A stretch of 9,153 bases of DNA from an uncultured Ruaniaceae bacterium (GTDB lineage: Bacteria > Actinomycetota > Actinomycetes > Actinomycetales > Beutenbergiaceae), in assembly GCA_947251855.1 (NCBI GenBank), contig CAMXUZ010000169.1:1-9153 (forward strand). The letters run 5' to 3'. Numbering within the stretch: the first letter of the stretch is position 1; every line of letters begins with the position of its first letter. Under the pieces are notes generated by a model. The model worked only from the letters and a program-made list of their open reading frames with translations. It ran no database searches and had not been told where the DNA came from. A program made the position numbers and the translations under genes. This document shows positions 1 to 5,970 of the stretch, piece by piece.

Positions 1-722
1 CCCGAGAAACTGAATTGGCTCGCCGGGTAGTGGCGAAATTCGTACACGTACACGCTCCCCGTGGCCCAGCCGTACCCGGTGAGGGCGATCGGGGTGAGGT
101 CGGCCGGCGAGGCGGTGACGGAGAGCACAGCGCCGAGCGGCAGATCGGCCACGAGCCCGTAGCCCTCCACCTCAACGTCCGGCGGCAGCGCGGGGCCGCC
201 GTCGGAGCGCATCTGCACGATCGGGTCGAGCACGCGGATGAGGTCGGGCTCCGCGATCCAGGTGCTGGTGAACAGCACGAGATCGATCCGGGGTTCGGGT
301 ACGACGATCTGCCCGGTCTCGGTGAGCACCGCCCCGCCGAGGCGGCGGGCGATCGCTTCAATGGTTTCCAGGGTGTCCCGCTCCACTCCCGTGGGTTCCC
401 CCTCGGGGAACGCCCCGAGCACCGCCCCGGGGAGCTGCAGTTCGGCGGGGATGGGTGCCCCTCGTTCCCGGGGCGTGTCAACGGCGTAGACGCTCCGCGC
501 CCATTCCGGCAGCCCGACCGAGGAGGCGAGTTCCTCCTGCGTCATCGGCCCCTGCAGGAGCACTCCGGGTTGCCAACCGAGCGTGCGCTCATCCACCCAG
601 GTGACCCCGAGTTCCCGGGAGACGACGAGCGCTTCCAGTTCCTGCGACGTCGGGACCTCCGGGAACAGCAGCCAGTGCGCCGCGCGGTTCGGTGGGAGCG
701 TGGGGGAGGCGGGTGAGGTCAT
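1..722 (-). CDS. Unrecognised protein coupled to dcd (C-terminus outside window)
   Basis: Reading the minus strand from the ATG at 722-720 gives 240 codons without a stop, continuing past the left edge, so the gene is 3'-partial. The ATG overlaps the dcd stop (ATGA, 4 bp) and no clear Shine-Dalgarno precedes it, which suggests translational coupling to dcd. The protein begins [20 protein letters not shown] and contains stretches such as [32 protein letters not shown] and [16 protein letters not shown]. There is no signal peptide, no convincing membrane segment and no motif that I recognise. It is rich in Pro, Glu and hydrophobic residues with alternating beta-like stretches, so a soluble cytoplasmic protein is likely. 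A role linked to dCTP or dUTP metabolism is only a guess from the coupling. The reading frame is well supported; the function is unknown. Confidence 0.85.
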   Translation of the reverse strand, partial: MTSPASPTLPPNRAAHWLLFPEVPTSQELEALVVSRELGVTWVDERTLGWQPGVLLQGPMTQEELASSVGLPEWARSVYAVDTPRERGAPIPAELQLPGAVLGAFPEGEPTGVERDTLETIEAIARRLGGAVLTETGQIVVPEPRIDLVLFTSTWIAEPDLIRVLDPIVQMRSDGGPALPPDVEVEGYGLVADLPLGAVLSVTASPADLTPIALTGYGWATGSVYVYEFRHYPASQFSFS

Positions 723-1342
723 CGCTGACCGCGCTCGTCGCTCGGGGCATCGGCCGCCGGCGGGCGTGCGATGCGGGTGATGTGGAAGTTCACGTCCGAC
801 CTGCTCGCCGTCGGCCCCCGCTGACCGAGGTAACGAGAGCCGGTCGCCCCCGCGCCGTAGGGCTTCTCCGCCGGGCTCGTGAGCCGGAAGTAGCACAGCT
901 GCCCGATCTTCATCCCGGGCCACAGCGTGATCGGGAGGGTCGCCACGTTGGAGAGTTCGAGGGTGACGTGCCCGGAGAACCCCGGGTCGATGAACCCGGC
1001 GGTGGAGTGCGTGAGGAGCCCGAGGCGCCCGAGGGAGGACTTCCCCTCGAGGCGAGCTGCGACGTCGTCGCCGAGCGTGACCAACTCCAGGGTGGAGGCG
1101 AGCACGAATTCGCCGGGGTGGAGCATGAACGACTCGTCGGGATCGACCTCGACGAGCCGGGTGAGTTCGGGCTGCGGCAGCGAGGGGTCGATGACGGGGT
1201 ATTTGTGGTTGTCGAAGAGCCGGAAGTAGCGGTCGAGGCGCACGTCCACCGAGGAGGGTTGGATCATCTCGTCGTCGAAGGGATCCAACCCGATCCGCCC
1301 GGAGGCGAGGTCGGTGCGGATGTCACGATCAGAAAGCAGCAT
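719..1342 (-). CDS. dcd: dCTP deaminase (Dcd), possibly dUMP-forming
   Basis: Dcd deaminates dCTP to dUTP in the cytoplasm, feeding dTMP synthesis. The 207-residue protein carries the family core: [23 protein letters not shown] at about 99-121 (Ser102, Ser103 and Arg106 in the nucleotide-binding loop), HVTLELSN at 125-132 with Glu129 as the expected catalytic glutamate, PGMKIGQL at 142-149 and the C-terminal GQRGPTASR at 173-181 that closes over the triphosphate. The core closely resembles mycobacterial Dcd as I recall it. That enzyme is bifunctional and also hydrolyses to dUMP, so dUMP formation here is inference from resemblance. The length is slightly above the usual 190 because of a short Ala/Pro-rich tail. 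The ATG at 1342 has no Shine-Dalgarno but sits directly behind a TAGATT box, suggesting a leaderless mRNA. The stop overlaps the next gene's start by 4 bp. Confidence 0.97.
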   Translation of the reverse strand: MLLSDRDIRTDLASGRIGLDPFDDEMIQPSSVDVRLDRYFRLFDNHKYPVIDPSLPQPELTRLVEVDPDESFMLHPGEFVLASTLELVTLGDDVAARLEGKSSLGRLGLLTHSTAGFIDPGFSGHVTLELSNVATLPITLWPGMKIGQLCYFRLTSPAEKPYGAGATGSRYLGQRGPTASRSDVNFHITRIARPPAADAPSDERGQR

Positions 1343-1348
1343 GGGACT

Positions 1349-1354
1349 AATCTA
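1349..1354 (-). promoter_or_regulatory. Candidate -10 box of leaderless dcd promoter
   Basis: On the minus strand TAGATT is followed by six bases (AGTCCC) and then the dcd ATG. This matches the actinobacterial TANNNT -10 consensus at the spacing that puts the transcription start on the A of ATG. No Shine-Dalgarno lies in this space. The best -35 match, TGGACA at 1376-1381, is 21 bp away, longer than usual, so the -35 is unassigned. Confidence 0.5.
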
Positions 1355-1383
1355 CGACGGCGACCCTCCCCTGCGTGTCCACC

Positions 1384-1395
1384 TCACCGCGACAT
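1384..1395 (-). other. Three-codon mini-ORF (Met-Ser-Arg-stop) with strong Shine-Dalgarno
   Basis: On the minus strand GGAGGTGA (1400-1407) precedes ATG TCG CGG TGA, with seven bases between GGAGG and the ATG. This is a far better ribosome site than that of most genes in the window, yet the frame closes after three codons. It lies 41 bp upstream of the dcd start and between the ugp operon and dcd. It could be a leader peptide, a remnant of a gene start, or chance. Coding status is uncertain. Confidence 0.25.
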
Positions 1396-1416
1396 CGTCT
1401 CACCTCCCGTCCTCAT

Positions 1417-1435
1417 CCCGGGTCGTTACCGCGGG
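1417..1435 (-). terminator. Hairpin downstream of the ugp-like operon
   Basis: CCCG-GGT / loop CGTT / ACC-g-CGGG forms seven base pairs with one bulged G and a four-base loop, starting 13 bases after the phosphodiesterase stop codon. No T-tract follows. Its position at the end of a four-gene operon makes a factor-assisted or U-less terminator plausible, but this rests on structure and position alone. Confidence 0.35.
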
Positions 1436-1447
1436 TGCCTGGGCCGA

Positions 1448-2185
1448 TCAGCGGGTCAAATACCCCGCGAGGGCATCGGGGCGATCGGTGATGATGCCAT
1501 CGACCCGCAGGTCGCGCAGGAACCTCCACCTGCCCGGATCGTTCGCCGTCCACACCTGCGCCCGCAGGCCAGCTGCGTGAATCCGGCCGATGACGTCGGG
1601 ATCCTCCTCGACGTGGCGCACGTGCGGGTTGAGCGTGTGCACCCCAGCGGCGACGCACGCGGGAATGAGGTCCTCCACGCCGTCCGCAGCGAGCACTCCT
1701 CGGCGCAGGTGGGAAGCGTGCTCATGGAGCATCGCCAGGGTGTGGGGGTGAAAGCTCTGCAGGATCGCACGCTCGCCGACGCCGCGGCTGGTGAGCGCCT
1801 CCACGACCCGAGCGATGTTCGCCGCCGACCATCGGCCCTTGAGCTCGATGAGTGCCTCGAGGCCGTCGTGGTCGCTGAGCAGATCGGTGAACTCTTGGAG
1901 CGTCGGCACTCGTTGGCCGGCGTAGGCGGGGGAGAACCACGCACCCGCATCGAGCGACTGCACCTGCGCGAGGGAGGACTCCCGCACCGCGCCGGTGCCG
2001 TTCGTGGTGCGCTCGAGGGTCTCATCGTGGATGACGACGAAGTGGTCGTCCCCCGTGATGGACACGTCGATCTCGATGCAACCGGCTCCCGCGGCGATCG
2101 CGGCGGCGAAGGCCGCGGGAGTATTTTCCGGGGCGACCGAGGAGTTGCCTCGGTGGGCAATGATCTGCGGTGAGTGCGCGGCCAT
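1448..2185 (-). CDS. ugpQ: Glycerophosphodiester phosphodiesterase, cytoplasmic (UgpQ-like)
   Basis: The enzyme hydrolyses glycerophosphodiesters to sn-glycerol-3-phosphate plus an alcohol. The 245-residue protein is a complete GDPD TIM barrel. It has IIAHRG (8-13) with catalytic His11, PENT (19-22), EID (38-40) with metal ligands Glu38 and Asp40, VIHDETLERTT (51-61) with the second catalytic His53, IELKG (113-117) with Glu114, VWTAND (211-216) and GIITDRPD (230-237). It lacks a signal peptide, so it acts on imported substrate, like E. coli UgpQ rather than periplasmic GlpQ. The ATG at 2185 shares one base with the ugpB-like stop (TGATG). A GTG three bases upstream (2188), eight bases after GGAG, is an equally good start. 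It is the last gene of the operon and sits where mycobacteria, from memory, have ugpC. The family is certain; the precise substrate is inferred. Confidence 0.93.
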   Translation of the reverse strand: MAAHSPQIIAHRGNSSVAPENTPAAFAAAIAAGAGCIEIDVSITGDDHFVVIHDETLERTTNGTGAVRESSLAQVQSLDAGAWFSPAYAGQRVPTLQEFTDLLSDHDGLEALIELKGRWSAANIARVVEALTSRGVGERAILQSFHPHTLAMLHEHASHLRRGVLAADGVEDLIPACVAAGVHTLNPHVRHVEEDPDVIGRIHAAGLRAQVWTANDPGRWRFLRDLRVDGIITDRPDALAGYLTR

Positions 2186-3546
2186 CACAGGTAGGGCTCC
2201 ACGTTGTCGGAGAAGGCCTGCTGCAGGCGCGGGGTGATCTCGTCGAAAACCTCCGCCGCAGGAGTGTTGTTGAGGATGATTTCTTCTAATCCTTCCGAGA
2301 GGATCTGGTCCCCACCGGGGACGAATACCCGAACCCAGTCTTGGGTCCGGGTCTCCTCTGCCAACTGCTCCACCGCGACCGTGTAGAGGGGGATCCGTTC
2401 GTACAGGTCCGTCATCGTGTCGGCTTCCAACGCCGAGGTGCGCACGGGCATGTACCCGGTGAGCGCTGAGAACTCTGCGGAATTATCGGTATTGGTGAGG
2501 AAGTCGAGGAACATGGCTGCCGCCAATTGGTTCTCCGCCGGCCGGTCTGCGGCGATGGCCACGCCGGTGCCCCCGGTGGGGACGCCGCCCCCCGCCGGCC
2601 CTTCGGGCAGGAAAGCGGCGCCGGCCTCGAAGCTCGCGGGATCGAGGATCCCCGCGGGTGAACCGGTGGAGCCGATGAAGGCTCCGAAGAACCCGGCGGA
2701 GAAGTCCGCGGCGGTGTCCGTTCCGACCGCGGCGATCCCCTTGTCGTTGTACAGCTCTCGGACCCATTCGCCCGCGGCCTGCGCCTGCGGGGTGTCGAGG
2801 GTGACCTCCCATTCCGAGGAGAACTGCCCGCCGTGGCCCCACAGGACGTTCGACATCCACCACGCGGACCAGGACGTGCCCAGCCCGAGCCCCAGCGGCG
2901 CCCCGTCGGCCGGCACCACCTCCGCGAGCGCGGGTGCCCACTGCTCGAACTCCTGCCACGTTTGCGGGCCACGATCGTCTAATCCCGCCTGGGCGAACAG
3001 ATCCTTGTTGTAATAGAACAGCGGCGTGGAGCGGGCGTACGGGGCGGCGTAGTGTTCGCCCTCGTATTCGTAGTCGTCGTAGAGGGTGGGATTGTAGTCA
3101 TCGACGTCGACCTCCAGGTGAGCGAAGACGTCGTCGAGGGGCAGGATCTGATCGTTGATGAAGTAGCGGAACCACCACACGTCGGATGCGATGACGAGGT
3201 CGGGAACGGAGTCCGTTCCCGCCGCGGCTTGGAAGCGTTGAGCAACCTCGTCGTATCCCGCCCCGGCGGTGACGAGGTTGACGGTGATCCCCGTCTCGGC
3301 TTCGAATTCCGCGATCATCGCTTCTTCGAAGTCCTTTGATTCCCCCGGGTGGTTGGACCACCAGGTGATCTCCTCCGCCGGGTCCACCTGCGACCAATCA
3401 ATCTCGGCTTGTTCCTCCTCGCCGGCTTCGGCCGTGGTCGCGGGGCCCGAGCACGCTGCGGCGAGCGCAGTAGCGCTCAGGAGGGCGAGGCCGGCGATGA
3501 ACTGTTTTCTCCGTGGCGTGGGTCGGGCGGTCATATTATTCATCAT
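2185..3546 (-). CDS. ugpB: ABC transporter substrate-binding lipoprotein (UgpB-like, family 1)
   Basis: This is the extracytoplasmic binding protein of a CUT1-type importer, probably for glycerol-3-phosphate or a glycerophosphodiester. The 453-residue precursor has a basic N-terminus (RPTPRRK, 8-14), a hydrophobic segment (16-31) and a lipobox-like LAAAC with Cys32 as the predicted lipidated residue. An acidic linker (40-60) follows. The two-lobe fold begins at EITWWSNHPGE and includes DLVIASDVWWFRYFINDQILPLDD (116-139), YARSTPLFYYNKDLFAQAGL (170-189) and TGYMPVRTSALEA (363-375), all typical of family 1 binding proteins. The ATG at 3546 lies five bases after AAGGA; an ATG at 3543 is an alternative. 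It follows the permeases after a 93-bp gap with hairpins and is coupled to the phosphodiesterase. Family membership is clear. Ligand assignment rests on gene order and neighbours; a sugar ligand is possible. Confidence 0.88.
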   Translation of the reverse strand: MMNNMTARPTPRRKQFIAGLALLSATALAAACSGPATTAEAGEEEQAEIDWSQVDPAEEITWWSNHPGESKDFEEAMIAEFEAETGITVNLVTAGAGYDEVAQRFQAAAGTDSVPDLVIASDVWWFRYFINDQILPLDDVFAHLEVDVDDYNPTLYDDYEYEGEHYAAPYARSTPLFYYNKDLFAQAGLDDRGPQTWQEFEQWAPALAEVVPADGAPLGLGLGTSWSAWWMSNVLWGHGGQFSSEWEVTLDTPQAQAAGEWVRELYNDKGIAAVGTDTAADFSAGFFGAFIGSTGSPAGILDPASFEAGAAFLPEGPAGGGVPTGGTGVAIAADRPAENQLAAAMFLDFLTNTDNSAEFSALTGYMPVRTSALEADTMTDLYERIPLYTVAVEQLAEETRTQDWVRVFVPGGDQILSEGLEEIILNNTPAAEVFDEITPRLQQAFSDNVEPYL

Positions 3547-3598
3547 GAGATTCCTTCGTCATTCTCTTTCTTGGCCGTGCACATCGCGCGGCGAGGGG

Positions 3599-3614
3599 GC
3601 ACCGTCAGGGGTGC
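3599..3614 (-). other. Stem-loop upstream of the binding-protein gene
   Basis: A 5-bp stem GCACC/GGTGC with a six-base loop lies in the 93-bp gap between the permease and binding-protein genes, about 50 bases before the latter's start. There is no T-tract. Together with the palindrome at 3633-3647 it may affect relative mRNA levels of the two segments. Confidence 0.3.
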
Positions 3615-3632
3615 TGGTGTGTGGCGCGGGGG

Positions 3633-3647
3633 CCGGGTACTACCCGG
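3633..3647. repeat. Perfect 15-bp palindrome across the ugpE-like stop codon
   Basis: CCGGGTA-C-TACCCGG is a perfect 7-bp inverted repeat around one base, covering the last codons and the TAG of the second permease. In RNA it folds as a 6-bp GC-rich stem with a three-base loop. A second stem-loop, GCACC-(6)-GGTGC at 3599-3614, follows before the ugpB-like gene. Such structures between permease and binding-protein genes can protect or end an mRNA segment; that role is inferred. Confidence 0.5.
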
Positions 3648-4512
3648 TCACGGCCCCGGCGGTCAGCCCAGCAACGAGGCGTCGCTGGAGGATGAGGAAG
3701 ACGGCGAGCATCGGTAGGGTCACGAGCACGGTGGCGGCCATGAGCAGACCCCAGTTGTTCATCCCGTCGATGTTTTGAAGCAGGGTCAGCCCCAGCGGCA
3801 GGGTCATCATTTCCGCGTTGTCCACAACGAGGAAGGGCCACAAGTAGTCATTCCACTCCGCGACCAGCGAAACGAGGGCGACCGCTGAAATCGTCGGGAG
3901 CGAGATCGGCACCACGAACCGCCACAACCTGCGCCAATGCCCGGCCCCGTCAAGTGCTGCGGCTTCGAGGATCGAGATGGGCAGAGTGCGGAAGTGTTGC
4001 CGGAACAGGAAGGTTCCGAATGCACTGGCCAAGCCGGGGAGAAGAATTCCTTGGTAGGTGTTCAACCAGCCCAACGAGGCAATGAGGGTGTAGTTGGGAA
4101 TGATGGTGATTTGCGGAGGAACCAACAGGGTGAACAGGACTATCGTGAAGACGATCCGTTTGTAGGGGAACTCCATGAACACCAGGGCGTACGCGCAGGT
4201 GAGCCCGAGGAGCACTTTGAGCCCGGCCCCGAGCACGGTGATGAACACCGAGTTGAGGAAGAGCCGCGCCAGGGGCAGACGCTGGGCGACGTGCGCGTAA
4301 TTGGCTCCGTCGAAACTTTCCGGTAGCACCGGCAAGGGCATGGAATACAGTTCCTGCGGTTGTTTGAACGAGGCGAGCACCATCCATATCAGCGGGACGG
4401 ACATGACCACCACCGCCACGGCGAGGCTGAGGTAGCCCCCGGCGTCCAAGAGCGTTGACCGTTCGCGGCCGGTGGGGCGCCGCCCGGGTCTGGCGGGCGA
4501 GAACGTAACCAT
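3640..4512 (-). CDS. ugpE: ABC transporter permease, CUT1/MalG type (UgpE-like)
   Basis: This is the second inner-membrane subunit of the importer, forming a heterodimeric channel with the preceding permease. The 290-residue protein has a basic cytoplasmic N-terminus (1-24) and about six membrane segments, roughly at 27-48, 84-112, 119-138, 152-170, 204-224 and 255-275. The EAA loop reads EAAALDGAGHWRRLWRFVVP (183-202), the docking site for the ATPase. Shared permease features include PNYTLIASLGWLNTYQGILLP (139-159) and NDYLWPFLV (221-229). The length is normal for the MalG/UgpE family. The ATG shares one base with the upstream stop (TGATG), so translation is coupled; AAGG lies 10 bases ahead. 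The stop codon is embedded in a perfect palindrome. Naming it UgpE depends on the operon context; as a generic CUT1 permease it is certain. Confidence 0.9.
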   Translation of the reverse strand: MVTFSPARPGRRPTGRERSTLLDAGGYLSLAVAVVVMSVPLIWMVLASFKQPQELYSMPLPVLPESFDGANYAHVAQRLPLARLFLNSVFITVLGAGLKVLLGLTCAYALVFMEFPYKRIVFTIVLFTLLVPPQITIIPNYTLIASLGWLNTYQGILLPGLASAFGTFLFRQHFRTLPISILEAAALDGAGHWRRLWRFVVPISLPTISAVALVSLVAEWNDYLWPFLVVDNAEMMTLPLGLTLLQNIDGMNNWGLLMAATVLVTLPMLAVFLILQRRLVAGLTAGAVTG

Positions 4513-5519
4513 CAGTAGTGGACCTTCTTTTCAACGAATTTCAGCTGCACCACGGTGATCGCGAGCAACAGGGCGAACAGGATCGTTGCGACGGCGGAGG
4601 CGTAGCCGGCCCGACCGGAGACGAAGCTCTCTTGGTAGATCTGGTACATCAGCGTGGTCGTCGACCCGAGCGGACCGCCTTGGGTCATCGCCTGGATGAG
4701 ATCGAAAGACTGCAGCGAGGCGAGGAGCGTGGTGATGGTGAGGAAGAATGTGCTCGGCCCGAGCAGGGGCAGTGTGATCGACCTCAGGGTACGGCCCCTG
4801 TTCGCCCCGTCCAGCGCGGCGGCGTCGTACAGGTCTTGCGGGATCGCTTGCAAACCGGCGAGATAGATGAGCGCCACGTAGCCCACGTGCTTCCACAGGT
4901 ACACGATGATGAGCATGAGCAACGCCCAGGGCGAACTGTTGTACCAATCGGGTGAGCCGATTCCGAACCATCCGAGCACGGTCTTGAGAAGTCCGTAGCG
5001 GGGGTCGAAGATGTAGAGCCACAAGATCCCCACGGCGATGCCTGACAGCACGTAGGGGGCGAAGGCGAGCGTTCGAGCAATTCCTCGGCCCGCGAGTTTT
5101 CGGTTGAGTAAGATCGCGAGAGCCAACCCGATCAGGAGGGCCCCGCCCACCGTGCCCACGGTGAACAGTGCCGTGGTGGAGAGCACCTGCGCCGTTTTCG
5201 TGGAAGTGAAGAACTCGATGTAGTTCTGGAGACCCACGAATCTCGCGCGAGCCGAACCGATATTCCACTGCAAGGTGGAGAACCGGAAGCTCTCCAGAAG
5301 AGGCTTGTAGGTGAAGATCAGCAGGAGCGTGAGGTTCGGGCCTGCGAGGGCGAGAAATGCGAGGTATTGGCGCCACTTGCGAGGATCGAACTCGCGCTTC
5401 TTGCGGTTGCGCGGCCGAGGTGTGGCGACGACCAGTGGAGGCAGCTCCCCACTCCTGACGGGGCGGGCGGAACCGCGCGGCGGCCGTGTTCTGGTGTCCA
5501 GCGCAGCGGTGGGATTCAT
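4512..5519 (-). CDS. ugpA: ABC transporter permease, CUT1/MalF type (UgpA-like)
   Basis: This is the first permease subunit and first gene of the operon. The 335-residue protein has a long, basic, Pro/Arg-rich cytoplasmic N-terminus (1-50) and then about six membrane segments, roughly at 52-71, 112-138, 152-172, 199-221, 256-272 and 306-326. The ATPase-docking loop reads YDAAALDGANRGRTLRSITLP (231-251), and MTQGGPLGSTTTLMYQIYQ (278-296) is characteristic of the MalF/UgpA family. The extension of about 50 residues is common in actinobacterial sugar-type permeases but could in part reflect a too-early start. The ATG at 5519 is favoured by GGAG 11 bases upstream and by the candidate promoter at 5556-5561. 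No ATP-binding subunit is encoded in the window, so the importer must borrow one. Order and neighbours suggest glycerophosphodiester or glycerol-3-phosphate transport. Confidence 0.9.
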   Translation of the reverse strand: MNPTAALDTRTRPPRGSARPVRSGELPPLVVATPRPRNRKKREFDPRKWRQYLAFLALAGPNLTLLLIFTYKPLLESFRFSTLQWNIGSARARFVGLQNYIEFFTSTKTAQVLSTTALFTVGTVGGALLIGLALAILLNRKLAGRGIARTLAFAPYVLSGIAVGILWLYIFDPRYGLLKTVLGWFGIGSPDWYNSSPWALLMLIIVYLWKHVGYVALIYLAGLQAIPQDLYDAAALDGANRGRTLRSITLPLLGPSTFFLTITTLLASLQSFDLIQAMTQGGPLGSTTTLMYQIYQESFVSGRAGYASAVATILFALLLAITVVQLKFVEKKVHY

Positions 5520-5555
5520 TGCGATATCTACTCCAACGGGGGCTTATCCACCGTC

Positions 5556-5561
5556 ATCGTA
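5556..5561 (-). promoter_or_regulatory. Candidate -10 box of the ugp-like operon
   Basis: TACGAT on the minus strand fits the TANNNT consensus. A start about seven bases downstream would give a leader of about 30 bases containing GGAG, 11 bases before the ugpA-like ATG. The -35 position (about 5579-5584) reads GAAGAT, a poor match, as expected if an activator bound at 5600-5643 is needed. Confidence 0.4.
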
Positions 5562-5599
5562 GGAGCGCAGAATCCCGGATCTTCGCGCTTCGCCCGCCT

Positions 5600-5643
5600 C
5601 TTCATCGAGGGGTCAGGAACAGTTCATCCCGCGTTTGCTCACC
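5600..5643. promoter_or_regulatory. Candidate PHO box: four consecutive 11-bp units
   Basis: On the plus strand four adjacent 11-mers read CTTCATCGAGG, GGTCAGGAACA, GTTCATCCCGC and GTTTGCTCACC. The first three carry TCA at the same phase (positions 3-5) and two begin G(G/T)TCA. This resembles the actinobacterial PhoP/RegX3 PHO box, built from 11-bp direct repeats around GTTCA. The units lie 81-124 bp upstream of the ugpA-like start and just upstream of the candidate promoter. The fourth unit is degenerate, and the repeats are on the strand opposite to the operon, so the assignment is tentative. Confidence 0.35.
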
Positions 5644-5695
5644 TCACCCAGCAGCTACCAGGCGGCCACCTCGGCCCGTTGGCGTGGTGCGGGAT

Positions 5696-5899
5696 CTACG
5701 ACGCCCCCGGGCCGCCTCGCGCGGCTAGATAGTGCTCGTCCACGAGCGGTTTGCCCTCGCGATCGAGGAGCGGGGTGAGCCCGGTCCCGAACCCCTCCTG
5801 CTGCACGAGGTACAACACGCCGGTGCCGTTATCGCGCAGCACCTTGGTGGTGTTGAACATTCCTTGCGTGTAGATGACATCAAAGCGTTTCTGCGACAT
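5696..5899 (-). CDS. Small DUF6440-type protein of unknown function
   Basis: The 67-residue protein reads RFDVIYTQGMFNTTKVLRDN (5-24), then GTGVLYLVQQEGFGTGLTPLLDREGKP (25-51). This pattern of a beta-rich N-terminal half, GVxYL and a GxGLTPLLDxxGKP signature matches what I know as DUF6440, small proteins of about 55-65 residues from Gram-positive bacteria with no known function. It has no signal peptide or membrane segment. The ATG is secured by a strong Shine-Dalgarno, AAGGAG six bases upstream. It lies 71 bp after pgi on the same strand with no convincing own promoter, so co-transcription with pgi is likely, and 176 bp before the ugp-like operon. Its tail, [13 protein letters not shown], shares EHYLAARG with the C-terminus of the neighbouring Pgi. 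Coding status is good; the family call is from memory of the signature. Confidence 0.85.
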   Translation of the reverse strand: MSQKRFDVIYTQGMFNTTKVLRDNGTGVLYLVQQEGFGTGLTPLLDREGKPLVDEHYLAARGGPGAS

Positions 5900-5905
5900 C
5901 GTCGT

Positions 5906-5911
5906 CTCCTT
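5906..5911 (-). promoter_or_regulatory. Shine-Dalgarno of the DUF6440-type gene
   Basis: AAGGAG lies six bases before the ATG at 5899, the strongest ribosome site at an annotated gene here. It supports this short frame as a real gene. Confidence 0.8.
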
Positions 5912-5956
5912 GCTACTGATTTCTTCCGTGGCCCGGCGCGGCGCGCTCTGTTTACG

Positions 5957-5969
5957 CTCGCTGCGCGAG
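5957..5969 (-). terminator. Small hairpin just after pgi
   Basis: CTCGC-TGC-GCGAG is a perfect 5-bp stem with a three-base loop lying directly after the pgi TAA. No T-run follows, so it is at best a weak terminator or a 3'-end-stabilising element. Read-through into the DUF6440-type gene seems likely. Confidence 0.25.
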
Positions 5970-5970
5970 G

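Noticed and set aside
15..716. Plus-strand open frame of 233 codons
   Set aside because: It mirrors the minus-strand frame coupled to dcd, has a low-complexity composition and no ribosome site or neighbour on that strand.
1376..1381. TGGACA as the dcd -35 element
   Set aside because: It matches five of six bases, but the spacer to TAGATT is 21 bp, outside the usual range.
692..2173. Plus-strand open frame of 493 codons opposite dcd and the phosphodiesterase
   Set aside because: It is antisense to two clear enzyme genes, composition is Arg/Gly/Glu-rich with no motif, and such frames are expected from high GC at third positions.
5661..5716. GGCGGCC / GGCCGCC inverted repeat as a terminator after the DUF6440-type gene
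   Set aside because: The arms are about 40 bases apart, one lies inside the gene, and there is no T-tract; in such GC-rich DNA this is likely chance.
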